From Flavobacteriaceae bacterium (GTDB lineage Bacteria > Bacteroidota > Bacteroidia > Flavobacteriales > Flavobacteriaceae): a DNA stretch of 64,000 nucleotides. Where the stretch lies: positions 37,712-101,711 of the forward strand of contig JAIXYI010000023.1 of the NCBI GenBank assembly GCA_027490305.1, written 5' to 3'. A program made the translations under genes and the position numbers. The notes under the pieces are model-generated. The model was not told where the DNA came from and did not search any database. It saw only the letters and a program-made list of their open reading frames with translations. Shown here piece after piece: positions 9,151-17,504 of the stretch (position 1 is the stretch's first letter; each line of letters starts with the position of its first letter).

Positions 9151-11907
9151 ATGGCACAACCCACGTTTCTCGATCACCTTGCTGCCGATATCCTGGCACA
9201 TTATCCCCATACGATTGACCTGACGGTGGTGCTTCCGAATAAGCGGGCGCGGATCTTTCTGTTGGAAGCCATCCGTAAACAAACGCCACACCCGTTGTTG
9301 GCACCCCGAATCGTAAGTATTGAAGAGATGGTCACCGAAATGTCCGGTTTGAAGGCGGTTGACAATGTCGAGCTATTGTTCGTTTTTTATGCCGTCTACC
9401 TCGAGGTGACGCCCGCAGCGCAGGCGCAGCCCTTTGACTTGTTTTCAAATTGGGCGGTGACGTTGTTGCAGGACTTCAATGAGATCGACCGGTACTTACT
9501 CGACCCGGATCGCGTATTCTCGTACCTGAAAGACATCGATGATATCAAACGCTGGAACATCGGGCAAGACGAGAAAACCCCTCTTATAGAAAAGTATGTC
9601 GGCTTTTGGCAACAATTGCCGCTTTATTACGACGGCCTCCAGCAAAAATTGCGCGCCGAAGGTAAAGGCTACCAAGGGATGCTCTACCGGGAGGCCATCC
9701 ACAATCTGAAGCACGTGGCAGCCACGCTGTCAGATGACACGCTGCTATTTGCCGGCTTCAACGCACTCAATGCCGCAGAAGAGACGTTGTTCCAACACCT
9801 GTTAGTCACGGGGAAAGCACGCGTTATCTGGGATGCGGAGAAGACTTTTCTTGATGATCCGTTGCACGATGCCGGACTTTTCCTGCGCCGCTACCGCGAT
9901 ACGTGGCGTTACTACCGCTCGCATCCCTTTGAATGGATGGGCACGGCTTTTTCCGATCCTAAGGAGATCCAAGTTATTGGCACGCCTAAGTCTGTTGGGC
10001 AGGCCTATATCGTAGGTTCGCTTCTCGAGACCCTGGAAGCGGCCCAACCCAGTAACGTGGCCGATCAAACGGCCGTAGTGTTGGGCGACGAGAGCCTGTT
10101 ACTTCCGGTGTTACACGCCCTTCCCGACGCCTTTTCCGCGCTCAATATCACCATGGGATATCCGGCAAAAGGCAACCCGGTTCAGGTGCTTTTGTCCCGT
10201 ATATTTCGGCTGCACGTAAACGCTTCCGGAAAATCGGGCTATGTGTTTTACCACCGCGACTTGCTCGAAATCCTCGACCATCCGATGATGGCGCGACTAG
10301 GCGACTACAGGGTGCTAGCAGCGGTCTTGCGTCGGAACAACTTCACCTTTGTGCGTCCGGAACGATTGCACGACCTGTTCGGCAAACGCGATCCCATCTT
10401 CGAGTTGGTATTTTCACGTTGGGACGGTGCGCCGACGCAAAGCCTGAATCGGCTATCGGAGCTCCTGCTGGCCATACGCCATACCCTCGACACCCACGAC
10501 AATGCGGATGCCATCACAGGCGCTTTCGTCTATACCCTCTATCAGACCCTGAACAAATTGGCCCACTATTGTGGTTCGCACGCCTACGCCACGTCGCTGG
10601 AAACCATTTATGCGCTGTATAGGCAGGCGGTGCAACTGGCCGAGGTATCGTTTGAAGGGGAACCACTCGGCGGGTTGCAGATCATGGGCGTCCTGGAGAG
10701 TCGCGTGTTGGATTTCGATACCGTGATCCTGACATCGGTGAACGAAGGAAGCTTTCCGGCAGGGAAATCGTCGAATTCGTTTATCCCGCATGATGTGAAG
10801 CGCGAACTCGGACTTCCCACCTACAAAGAAAAAGACGCGATTTATACGTACCACTTTTACCATCTGCTACAACGGGCGCAACACGTCTATCTGTTGTATA
10901 ATACGGAAAGCGAAGGACTTGACGCGGGCGAGAAGAGTCGCTTCATCACCCAACTCGAGATCGAGACCCAGCCAAACCACCGTCTTACCCATACGATATG
11001 GAACGCGCCGGTTCCGGAGGGCGATCCGGCACCCGTTGTTATTGAGAAGTCCGTTGCCGTCCAGGATCGGTTGAAAGAGATTGCGAATAGCAGTTTTTCT
11101 CCATCCGCACTTACAACCTATGTCCGCAACCCCATCGAATTCTACTTCCGTCGGATCCTGCGCATCCGGGAGGCCGATGAGGTGGAAGAGAACATTGCCG
11201 TCAATACGCTGGGTACGATTATCCATGGCACACTAGAGCGACTCTACCGCCCCTTGATTGGCAAGCGCCTGACGGTGGCCGATATCGAAGGCTGCGAAGC
11301 GGGGCTGGATGATGAGGTTGCCTATCAGTTCCGCGAGGTCTACCGCGAGGGCGACATCCGAAAAGGGAAAAACTTATTGGCGTTCGAGGTGGCCCGGCGG
11401 CACGTATCGAATTACCTGAAACAGGAAAAAGCACAGCTAGTCGACGAAAATGCCGACATCACCGTGTTGGCCCTTGAGCAGGAATACCAAAGATGGATCC
11501 ACCACCCGCGACTGCCGTATCCGGTATTATTAAAAGGAAACGTTGACCGCATCGAGCAGCGGGATGGCCGTATCCGGATCGTCGATTTCAAGACCGGACG
11601 GGCCGAGCAACGAAACCTGACCTTGGGCGATTGGGATGCGTTGATCGCACCGGATCACGACAAAATCATCCAGGTGTTGGCGTATGCCTATATGTATGAG
11701 GAGCAGGCGGATGGTATGCCGATGGAAGCCGGCGTGGTATCCTTCAAAAACCTCAAATCCGGATTCTTGGGTTTCCGCATGAAAGGCGAGCAGGTGCCTG
11801 CTGTCATCGACCGCACGGCGCTTGAAGCGTATGAAGAGGCGTTGGTAGGGTTGCTGTCGGAGATACTTGACCCGACGGTGCCGTTTGCCGAGCCGGTATT
11901 AGCGTGA
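9151..11907 (+). CDS. AddB-like PD-(D/E)XK nuclease subunit
   Basis: A 918-residue protein beginning MAQPTFLDHLAADIL, with LTVVLPNKRARIFL near the N-terminus, the degenerate helicase-like start typical of AddB. There is no intact Walker A. The C-terminal RecB-type nuclease is complete, with D799 (GNVDRIEQ) and D812/K814 (IVDFKTG). It lacks the obvious four-Cys iron-sulfur cluster found in Firmicutes AddB. It probably works with the AddA-like helicase at 3217 in double-strand break repair. The gene begins 12 bases after the ompA terminator and overlaps the convergent alpha/beta hydrolase by 9 bases. The partner assignment is inference from family and proximity. Confidence 0.88.
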   Translation: MAQPTFLDHLAADILAHYPHTIDLTVVLPNKRARIFLLEAIRKQTPHPLLAPRIVSIEEMVTEMSGLKAVDNVELLFVFYAVYLEVTPAAQAQPFDLFSNWAVTLLQDFNEIDRYLLDPDRVFSYLKDIDDIKRWNIGQDEKTPLIEKYVGFWQQLPLYYDGLQQKLRAEGKGYQGMLYREAIHNLKHVAATLSDDTLLFAGFNALNAAEETLFQHLLVTGKARVIWDAEKTFLDDPLHDAGLFLRRYRDTWRYYRSHPFEWMGTAFSDPKEIQVIGTPKSVGQAYIVGSLLETLEAAQPSNVADQTAVVLGDESLLLPVLHALPDAFSALNITMGYPAKGNPVQVLLSRIFRLHVNASGKSGYVFYHRDLLEILDHPMMARLGDYRVLAAVLRRNNFTFVRPERLHDLFGKRDPIFELVFSRWDGAPTQSLNRLSELLLAIRHTLDTHDNADAITGAFVYTLYQTLNKLAHYCGSHAYATSLETIYALYRQAVQLAEVSFEGEPLGGLQIMGVLESRVLDFDTVILTSVNEGSFPAGKSSNSFIPHDVKRELGLPTYKEKDAIYTYHFYHLLQRAQHVYLLYNTESEGLDAGEKSRFITQLEIETQPNHRLTHTIWNAPVPEGDPAPVVIEKSVAVQDRLKEIANSSFSPSALTTYVRNPIEFYFRRILRIREADEVEENIAVNTLGTIIHGTLERLYRPLIGKRLTVADIEGCEAGLDDEVAYQFREVYREGDIRKGKNLLAFEVARRHVSNYLKQEKAQLVDENADITVLALEQEYQRWIHHPRLPYPVLLKGNVDRIEQRDGRIRIVDFKTGRAEQRNLTLGDWDALIAPDHDKIIQVLAYAYMYEEQADGMPMEAGVVSFKNLKSGFLGFRMKGEQVPAVIDRTALEAYEEALVGLLSEILDPTVPFAEPVLA

Positions 11908-12672
11908 TTTCAGGAAGTCGAGCAGGGTATTTTCCAACTCTTCGCGGTTTTCGATATGCGACATGTGTCCGTCCGGAAACGTCACCAATCGTGCGTCAGT
12001 TCCTTCGACCTGCGCGCGATTTTCATCGTATTTCAGCACCTCGTCCTTTTCACCGAGTACCAATAGGATGGGATAGGGCGCGAAGTGCAGCAGTACCGCC
12101 CGGTCTTTCCGAATTTTCATCCCTTCGAGCGACGCCACGATACCCTGAAGCGGTGTGGCAAGCGCTTCCTGTTTGACCTCTTCGATCACGTCTGCCAGAC
12201 GCGCCCGATTGTCGGCGCTGAAGAGGTTGGAAATCGACATCCGCACGAAGTTGGCATGGTTTTGTTTCACCGCCACGATGGCGCGGTCACGATTGACACG
12301 GCGTTCTTCGCTATCTGCTCGTGATGTGCTGTTGATGAGGGCGAGTCCCTTTACCATATCCGGATACAATTCGGCGAAGGCCAGTGCTACATACCCGCCC
12401 ATTGAGTGACCGACGAACACGGCTTTTCTTATCTTCAATTCGGCTAAGACGGCGTGCACCATGTCGGCATTGTCTTCCATTCCGTGCACATACCCAAGGC
12501 AATCCGTGCCCCCATGCCCGAGCAAGTCGATGGAAACGACACGATATTTGCGGGCCAGCGCCGGGGTGAGCGCCTTCCACATGGTGCTGTTCTCCAGAAA
12601 ACCGTGTAGCAGTACGACGGCCATACCTTTGCCGGTATCCGAAAACGAAACATGGATGTTTTTATAGGTCAT
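11899..12672 (-). CDS. Alpha/beta hydrolase
   Basis: A 257-residue protein when started at MTYKNIHV. An upstream in-frame ATG at 12720 lies beyond the promoter and is therefore unlikely. The fold signature is clear: oxyanion-hole LLHGFLENS, nucleophile elbow VGHSMGGY (S90), a late Asp around LGEKDEVLKYD and the catalytic His in DGHMSHIEN. No signal peptide, so it is cytoplasmic. The substrate cannot be told from sequence; relatives include esterases and MenH-like enzymes. It converges on the AddB-like gene with a 9-base overlap. Confidence 0.9.
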   Translation of the reverse strand: MTYKNIHVSFSDTGKGMAVVLLHGFLENSTMWKALTPALARKYRVVSIDLLGHGGTDCLGYVHGMEDNADMVHAVLAELKIRKAVFVGHSMGGYVALAFAELYPDMVKGLALINSTSRADSEERRVNRDRAIVAVKQNHANFVRMSISNLFSADNRARLADVIEEVKQEALATPLQGIVASLEGMKIRKDRAVLLHFAPYPILLVLGEKDEVLKYDENRAQVEGTDARLVTFPDGHMSHIENREELENTLLDFLKSR

Positions 12673-12690
12673 ACGAAGCACACTGAGGCG

Positions 12691-12698
12691 CAAATATA
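12691..12698 (-). promoter_or_regulatory. TATATTTG promoter element, alpha/beta hydrolase
   Basis: Minus-strand TAnnTTTG match 18 bases before the ATG at 12672. It decides against the longer start at 12720. Confidence 0.6.
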
Positions 12699-12724
12699 GT
12701 GCGTCCGTTGCCCGATACAAAGGC

Positions 12725-12874
12725 TCAGAATGCGCTGTCCGGATAGAAGTTATACCAATCGTATTGAATGTCTTCTGTGATATCCGTGATTTCGTCGTTG
12801 CTCTCGGCTTCGCGGATGTCTTGCTGCCCGTCGTACGCGTCGGTCAGCCGGTAGGGAAATTGTAGGGTTCTCAT
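12725..12874 (-). CDS. Small acidic hypothetical protein (49 aa)
   Basis: A short frame from ATG (12872-12874) to TGA that encodes 49 residues, starting MRTLQFPYRL. It is strongly acidic (around ITDITEDIQYDW) and ends FYPDSAF. There is no membrane segment, cysteine or recognisable domain. A minus-strand TACCTTTA box, one base off the consensus, lies 29 bases upstream, and the gene fills an otherwise empty gap between the pepP terminator and the alpha/beta hydrolase. Composition and promoter support a real gene, but homology could not be tested. Confidence 0.5.
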   Translation of the reverse strand: MRTLQFPYRLTDAYDGQQDIREAESNDEITDITEDIQYDWYNFYPDSAF

Positions 12875-12903
12875 GGTGGTGGGGATTACGATCACGTTCA
12901 CAG

Positions 12904-12911
12904 TAAAGGTA
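12904..12911 (-). promoter_or_regulatory. Weak TACCTTTA promoter element, 49-aa gene
   Basis: Seven of eight positions match TAnnTTTG on the minus strand, 29 bases before the 49-residue frame. Confidence 0.35.
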
Positions 12912-12968
12912 CCGCCTCCATGTTCCGCCGTTGTTGTGGGATTGTTATGAAACGTTGCAGTTTAAATC

Positions 12969-13007
12969 AAAAAAGCGGATGAAACAGGGCTCCATCCGCT
13001 TTTTTTT
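12969..13007. terminator. Terminator after pepP
   Basis: AGCGGATG / CATCCGCT stem (12974-12981 with 12993-13000), with an A run before and a T run after. It overlaps the pepP stop codon and works for minus-strand transcripts. Confidence 0.85.
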
Positions 13008-14298
13008 ACGCATTCATCAACGTTTCGATGTGATCGGCCTCAATCGGTATGTTCCGCATGAGGTTAAACGGTTCGCCCGTTTCCTGCACCACGACGTCGT
13101 CTTCGATCCGGATGCCGAAACCTTCTGCCGGGAGATAGATGCCCGGTTCAACCGTAAAGACCATATTCGCCTTCATCGGTTCGTGCAGCAGTCCGTAATC
13201 GTGGGTGTCGAGTCCGAGGTGGTGCGACGTACCGTGCATAAAGTACTTTTTATACGCCGGCCAGTCCGGATTTTCGTTTTGTATGTCGGCTTTGTCCAAC
13301 AGTCCGAGACCGAGGAGTTCCGATGTCATCAGTTTTCCGACCTCCTTATGGTATTCCTTCCACAGTGTGCCCGGCACCAGCATTTTGGTAGCTTCGGTTT
13401 TCACCCGCAGCACGGCGTTGTAAACGTCTTTCTGTCGGGCGGTATAGCGGCCCGACACTGGGATGGTGCGCGTCAGGTCAGACGAATAATTCGCATATTC
13501 CGATGCTACATCCAACAGTAACAAGTCGCCTGCCTTGCACTCCTTGTTGTTTTCGACGTAGTGCAGGACGTTGGCGCTGGCGCCCGAGGCGATGATCGCG
13601 CCGTATGCGAAACCACGCGCGCGGTTGCGGACGAATTCGTGTAGGAGTTCCGCTTCCACTTCATATTCCATCACGCCGGGTTTGACGAACGACAACAATC
13701 GTCGGAACCCTTTTTCAGTGATGTCGCATGCCGTTTGGATGAGTTCAAGTTCTTCCGCTTCCTTCACCGACCGCAGGCGCTGCAGAATCGGATTGCTTTT
13801 CGCCACCGTATGGGCCGGATATTTCTTTTTCGCCCACTCGATGAAGCGGTCTTCCCGCGTTTGGGTTTCGACGGCCGAGCGGTAATGTTCGTTGGTATTG
13901 ATATACAGCGTCTCGGCGTAGGTCATGATTTCAAAAAAGATCTTTTCGAAATCCTGCAGCCAATACACCGATTTGATCCCCGACACCTCAAATGCCTGGT
14001 CTTTGTTCAGTTTGGCACCGTGCCAGATCGCGATGTGTTCGCTGGTTTCAGTCACGAACAGCACTTCTTTGAGGTGGGGATACGGCGCGTCGGGGAACAG
14101 CACGAGGATGCTTTCTTCCTGGTCGACGCCGCTCAGGTACAAAATGTCACGGTGTTGCTGGAACGGCATGGTGCTGTCGGCACTGATAGGATAGATGTCG
14201 TTCGAATTGAACACCGCTACCGCGTTCGGCTTCATCTGCGCCATGAACTTCTGGCGGTTTTTGATAAAAAGGGAATTGGGAATAGGATGGTATTTCAT
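13006..14298 (-). CDS. pepP: Aminopeptidase P (Xaa-Pro aminopeptidase)
   Basis: A 430-residue cytosolic metallopeptidase that removes N-terminal residues preceding proline. It has an N-terminal creatinase/aminopeptidase P domain (about 1-170) and a pita-bread M24B catalytic domain. All five metal ligands are visible: D263 and D274 (LLDVASEYANYSSDLTRT), H359 (HGTSHHLGLDTHD), E384 (FTVEPGIYLP) and E399 (IRIEDDVVV). Its size is normal for the family. It has its own TACATTTG promoter and a terminator overlapping the stop codon, so it is monocistronic. Confidence 0.95.
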   Translation of the reverse strand: MKYHPIPNSLFIKNRQKFMAQMKPNAVAVFNSNDIYPISADSTMPFQQHRDILYLSGVDQEESILVLFPDAPYPHLKEVLFVTETSEHIAIWHGAKLNKDQAFEVSGIKSVYWLQDFEKIFFEIMTYAETLYINTNEHYRSAVETQTREDRFIEWAKKKYPAHTVAKSNPILQRLRSVKEAEELELIQTACDITEKGFRRLLSFVKPGVMEYEVEAELLHEFVRNRARGFAYGAIIASGASANVLHYVENNKECKAGDLLLLDVASEYANYSSDLTRTIPVSGRYTARQKDVYNAVLRVKTEATKMLVPGTLWKEYHKEVGKLMTSELLGLGLLDKADIQNENPDWPAYKKYFMHGTSHHLGLDTHDYGLLHEPMKANMVFTVEPGIYLPAEGFGIRIEDDVVVQETGEPFNLMRNIPIEADHIETLMNA

Positions 14299-14323
14299 AG
14301 TGAATGTATGATCGTGTTGAAGG

Positions 14324-14331
14324 CAAATGTA
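14324..14331 (-). promoter_or_regulatory. TACATTTG promoter element, pepP
   Basis: Minus-strand TAnnTTTG match, 25 bases before the pepP ATG. Confidence 0.55.
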
Positions 14332-14380
14332 GTAAGAATGTCGGGTCAGGATGCAGCCAAATGGCCGGAAAACGACCCGA

Positions 14381-14941
14381 TTAAAAATGGGATTTCCGGA
14401 TGCGGCTCATATGACGGTCCGATATCCCGAGGAACGACGCCAGGTGGCGGAGTGGGATTTCCAGCAGCAATTTAGGTTCGGTGGCCAGGAGTTTGCGATA
14501 GCGGGCCTCGGGCGTTAGGGTAAGTAGGTCAATTCTGTATTCATCGATGAGGCAGATCTGGCGCTCGATGAGCCGGTGATAATAATCGCGGAAATGGGGG
14601 TCTTCCGCCATCCGTTTTTCAAAACCCGGGCGGTCGATGACCCAAACCGTGCTGTCGGCAATCGCTTTGATGCTCTTGCGCGAGGGCGTTCCCGACAGGA
14701 AACTCCTAAGCGAGGAGGTGAAGGTGTTTCGCAGCGCCAAATACGTCGTTTTTTCGCCGTTTTCCACCTCTACAAGATGCTGGAGTATTCCGCTTTCCAC
14801 ATAGCAAAACCACGGGCACACCTCGCCTTGTCGGACGATCAGCTCGTTTTTTCGAAACCGCTTCTTCACAAAACGCACGGCACCACCCTCTATAAAAAGG
14901 CGTAACGCGTTGCTGTCGTCAGGGTCGTTTTTGGGATACAT
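14381..14941 (-). CDS. Crp/Fnr family transcriptional regulator
   Basis: A 186-residue protein from MYPKND. The ATG 10 codons upstream lies next to the -7 promoter box and cannot be in the transcript leader. An N-terminal cyclic-nucleotide-binding beta-roll (about 20-125, with RKNELIVRQGEVCPWFCYV) is followed by a C-terminal helix-turn-helix (PLRHLASFLGISDRHMSRIR). No cysteine cluster of the Fnr type is present, and the phosphate-binding RXA/S pocket of true cAMP receptors is not obvious. In Bacteroidota such single-domain-pair regulators are common and their ligands mostly unknown. Divergent from the 15063 gene, which it might regulate. Confidence 0.9.
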   Translation of the reverse strand: MYPKNDPDDSNALRLFIEGGAVRFVKKRFRKNELIVRQGEVCPWFCYVESGILQHLVEVENGEKTTYLALRNTFTSSLRSFLSGTPSRKSIKAIADSTVWVIDRPGFEKRMAEDPHFRDYYHRLIERQICLIDEYRIDLLTLTPEARYRKLLATEPKLLLEIPLRHLASFLGISDRHMSRIRKSHF

Positions 14942-14958
14942 AGCTTGTGTTGACTTGG

Positions 14959-14966
14959 TAAAATTA
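14959..14966 (-). promoter_or_regulatory. TAATTTTA promoter element, Crp/Fnr gene
   Basis: Seven of eight positions match TAnnTTTG on the minus strand, 17 bases before the ATG at 14941. It fixes the start choice. Confidence 0.45.
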
Positions 14967-15038
14967 CACAATTGACGTTAGGATTGTCGGTTGGTCTTAT
15001 AGCTTTGTTAAAGCGCCAAGCGGGCATCCCCTTTTTTA

Positions 15039-15046
15039 TATTTTTG
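15039..15046 (+). promoter_or_regulatory. TATTTTTG promoter element, first paralog
   Basis: TAnnTTTG match 16 bases before ATG 15063. The same box precedes the second paralog (15751-15758) at the same distance. Confidence 0.6.
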
Positions 15047-15062
15047 TTCAAAATCGTTGGTT

Positions 15063-15659
15063 ATGAGGTTAATGGTGTTTTTCTTATTGATGTCATTGTG
15101 TGCAACGGGCCAAACCCGGCTTGTTTCGTTCCGTAGCCACAGCGGCGACATGCGGCACTTCCGGAATGCAATTGAACATCGAGCTTTTGACCTAGAGGCG
15201 TCGAACCTGGGCGAAACGCCTAAAATGGAACTCGAAATGGCGCGGCTGGACTCCGTTATCCGTTTACCTGACGGGAAAATAGTGTTGGTAACCAGTAAAG
15301 ATTATAGCGCGGTACGGTTGTCAACGGACGGAACGACACTTCCCGCGGAACGGTTGCCTCGTCGCGATACCGTCATGCATCAGCTGACGTTCCCGAAATA
15401 TAACGATGTCGACTCTATCAAGAAGTTCCTAAGATCTGAGTACCGTTTCCGCAACAATATAGATAGTGTCGCTTTCGTCGGTTATGGCAAAAAGGAAAAG
15501 GCCAAAAAATCCAGAAAGAAAGGAGTGGTTCCGGCGATATGGGTACAGTGGCCCAAAATGGGACTTTTCCTCCTTCTTGCGATCGGCTCGGGTCTTGTGG
15601 CGTTCTCGTTCTGGCGGTTGAAAGCACTTGAAACGTCCTTGGCCACGTCATACAAATAA
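15063..15659 (+). CDS. Hypothetical exported protein with C-terminal anchor, tandem paralog A
   Basis: A 198-residue protein of no family I recognise. It starts MRLMVFFLLMSLCATGQ, a signal peptide likely cut before TRLVSF. The mature part begins TRLVSFRSHSGDMRHFRNAI and continues to about residue 160. A Lys-rich stretch (KKEKAKKSRKKG) then precedes a single membrane span (MGLFLLLAIGSGLVAFSFW) and a short tail, so the body is predicted periplasmic with the C-terminus anchored. A start two codons earlier (15057) is less likely. The next gene is a close paralog. No catalytic motif is visible. Confidence 0.75.
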   Translation: MRLMVFFLLMSLCATGQTRLVSFRSHSGDMRHFRNAIEHRAFDLEASNLGETPKMELEMARLDSVIRLPDGKIVLVTSKDYSAVRLSTDGTTLPAERLPRRDTVMHQLTFPKYNDVDSIKKFLRSEYRFRNNIDSVAFVGYGKKEKAKKSRKKGVVPAIWVQWPKMGLFLLLAIGSGLVAFSFWRLKALETSLATSYK

Positions 15660-15750
15660 TGTTCCCGACGGTGTTCAGTTGTTTCCATCTGGGAAACGCA
15701 TACAGTGGATCTCGACCTTGTTAATGGCGGGAATGCGTGTTTGGTTTGTG

Positions 15751-15758
15751 TATTTTTG
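15751..15758 (+). promoter_or_regulatory. TATTTTTG promoter element, second paralog
   Basis: TAnnTTTG match 16 bases before ATG 15775. It supports starting the gene there and not at upstream in-frame codons. Confidence 0.6.
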
Positions 15759-15774
15759 TCTAAATGCGGTGCTT

Positions 15775-16365
15775 ATGAAGTTAATGGTATTTTTCTTTTT
15801 GTGTTCCCTTGGGGCGATGGGCCAAACCCGGCTTGTTTCGTTCCGTAGCCACAGCGGCGACATGCGGCATTTCCGTAACGCGATCGAGCGCCGGGCTTTC
15901 GATTTGGAAGCATCCAATTTAGGTGCCGCGCCTACCGAGACCGTCAAGAATGCACAACTTGACTCCGTTATCCGCCTGCCGGACGGCAAAGCGGTTTTGG
16001 TAACCAGCGAATATTGTGACGAAACAAACCGTCGCAATTGTAGGGTCGTGTCAACAACAAAATGGTCAGCGGGGCGCGATACGGTTAGCGGGCATCCGTT
16101 GTTTTCGAAATACCATTCACTGGATTCCGTAAAAGATATCCTGGCAAAGGACTATAATTTCCGAAATAATATAGAGGAGGTGGTTTTCGTGGGCTACGAC
16201 AATCATAAGAAGCCGCCGAAAAAAACGAAGAAAAAGAGCGTTGTCTTTCTTTTTTGGAACAAGTGGCCGCAAATCGGACTTTTCCTGGTTCTCGCCATCG
16301 GGTCCGGACTCGTAGCTTTTTCGCTATGGCGACTTCGGGGCCTGAAAACGTCTCTCGCCACGTGA
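15775..16365 (+). CDS. Hypothetical exported protein with C-terminal anchor, tandem paralog B
   Basis: A 196-residue paralog of the preceding gene, with the same layout: signal peptide (MKLMVFFFLCSLGAMGQ), mature start TRLVSFRSHSGDMRHFRNAI, Lys-rich stretch (KKPPKKTKKKS), membrane span (GLFLVLAIGSGLVAFSLW) and tail ending LKTSLAT. About the first 60 residues and the membrane span are nearly identical to paralog A, while the middle (about 65-140) has diverged and gained a Cys-containing insertion (EYCDETNRRNCR). A longer frame is open upstream, but the promoter at 15751 decides for this ATG. The 3' end overlaps the start of the DoxX-like gene by 40 bases. Confidence 0.75.
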   Translation: MKLMVFFFLCSLGAMGQTRLVSFRSHSGDMRHFRNAIERRAFDLEASNLGAAPTETVKNAQLDSVIRLPDGKAVLVTSEYCDETNRRNCRVVSTTKWSAGRDTVSGHPLFSKYHSLDSVKDILAKDYNFRNNIEEVVFVGYDNHKKPPKKTKKKSVVFLFWNKWPQIGLFLVLAIGSGLVAFSLWRLRGLKTSLAT

Positions 16366-17504
16366 TCCAACGGGTGTTTTCGATGGGGACTGCGCTGTTC
16401 TTTGCCGGCACGATGCTGTTCCTTCCATTCGACGCAGGAGTAAGTTGGCAGCGACGCCTATCATTATTCGTATTCGGAGATATTGTAACCGGCATTTCCC
16501 CTTTCGTTCACGCCCATCCGCTGCCGGCAGATTTCTCCTCCGACACCCTGTCCCTTTTGATACTGATCGGCCTGCTCGCTATCCTGGCCGCCGTCCTGGG
16601 TTGGATTTTGTCAGCTTTAAAGACAGACTTTCCGTTGACCAAATGGGTCCGCATCGGCGGCAGCTATTACCTTGCCTATGTCCTGCTGTGTTATGGCGTG
16701 GGGAAAATACTGGGATTACAGTTTTACATCCCCGAAGCCAACGTCCTTTTCACGCCCTTTGGCCAACTGACCAAAGACATTCTCTTTTGGAGCACGGTAG
16801 GCACGTCGCGCTCCTTCAATGTGGCGACCGGCGTCATTGAATGCGCCATTGCGTTGCTGTTGCTTTTGGGACGAACACGTGTGGCGGGTTTGTTTTTGTC
16901 ACTGTTCGTTTTGCTGGGGATCGTACTCCTCAATTTCACTTTCGATATATCGGTCAAATTGTTCTCATTACTGCTCACGGCGCTGAACCTGTATTGCCTG
17001 TGGCCGGTACTACCCGCGTTGGTACGTTTTTTCTTAGGGAAGGGCGTCGTTTCGCTCAACGGACTTTTCCCTCAATGGTCGATTCGCTCTGTTTGGACGC
17101 TGTGGTCGCAAGTGTTCCTCGCATCGGTAATTGTCATGACGGCGATTTGGCCGCAACTCCCGACCCACAGGCACCGCGCCTTTCCGAGTGGTGCTTATGA
17201 TGTGATTTCCGGAGAACCGTCCGGCATACGGCGTTTTTTCATCCACAGCCGCGATTACCTGATCCTACAGGATACGGTCGGGCATTTGGCGGATTACCAT
17301 TTCCAGGTGGTAGGCGCGGCACTTTGGGTAGAGGATTATGACGGGAAAAAGACTCTTGGCACGTTCCGCTTTTCCAGAAAAGACAGTCTACTGCGCCTCG
17401 AAGTGCCCGAAAGGGGCTGGGTGCTGAACGGGAAGGCTATCGATATCCGGAAACTTCCTGCATCACAGGATGAGACGCATTTTCTCTTAGACGACTTTAG
17501 GTAA
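16326..17504 (+). CDS. DoxX-like multi-spanning membrane protein
   Basis: About 392 residues from MATSGPENV; ATG 16383 (MGTALFFAG) is the alternative and would avoid the 40-base overlap with the preceding gene. Six to seven hydrophobic spans are visible, including LILIGLLAILAAVLGWIL, YLAYVLLCYGVGKIL, VIECAIALLLLLG, GLFLSLFVLLGIVLLNFTF and VFLASVIVMTAIW. The segment YVLLCYGVGKILGLQF is the kind of KILG/KLG core seen in DoxX-family proteins. A soluble C-terminal part of about 110 residues follows the last span. The role is unknown. It converges on the HMG-CoA synthase gene with an 18-base overlap. Confidence 0.7.
   Translation: MATSGPENVSRHVIQRVFSMGTALFFAGTMLFLPFDAGVSWQRRLSLFVFGDIVTGISPFVHAHPLPADFSSDTLSLLILIGLLAILAAVLGWILSALKTDFPLTKWVRIGGSYYLAYVLLCYGVGKILGLQFYIPEANVLFTPFGQLTKDILFWSTVGTSRSFNVATGVIECAIALLLLLGRTRVAGLFLSLFVLLGIVLLNFTFDISVKLFSLLLTALNLYCLWPVLPALVRFFLGKGVVSLNGLFPQWSIRSVWTLWSQVFLASVIVMTAIWPQLPTHRHRAFPSGAYDVISGEPSGIRRFFIHSRDYLILQDTVGHLADYHFQVVGAALWVEDYDGKKTLGTFRFSRKDSLLRLEVPERGWVLNGKAIDIRKLPASQDETHFLLDDFR

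Noticed and set aside
14969..14971. Upstream ATG for the Crp/Fnr gene
   Set aside because: It lies beside or inside the -7 promoter box, so the transcript cannot include it.
15721..15774. Longer start for the second tandem paralog
   Set aside because: The open frame begins upstream, but the promoter box lies inside it and the paralog's N-terminus aligns with ATG 15775.
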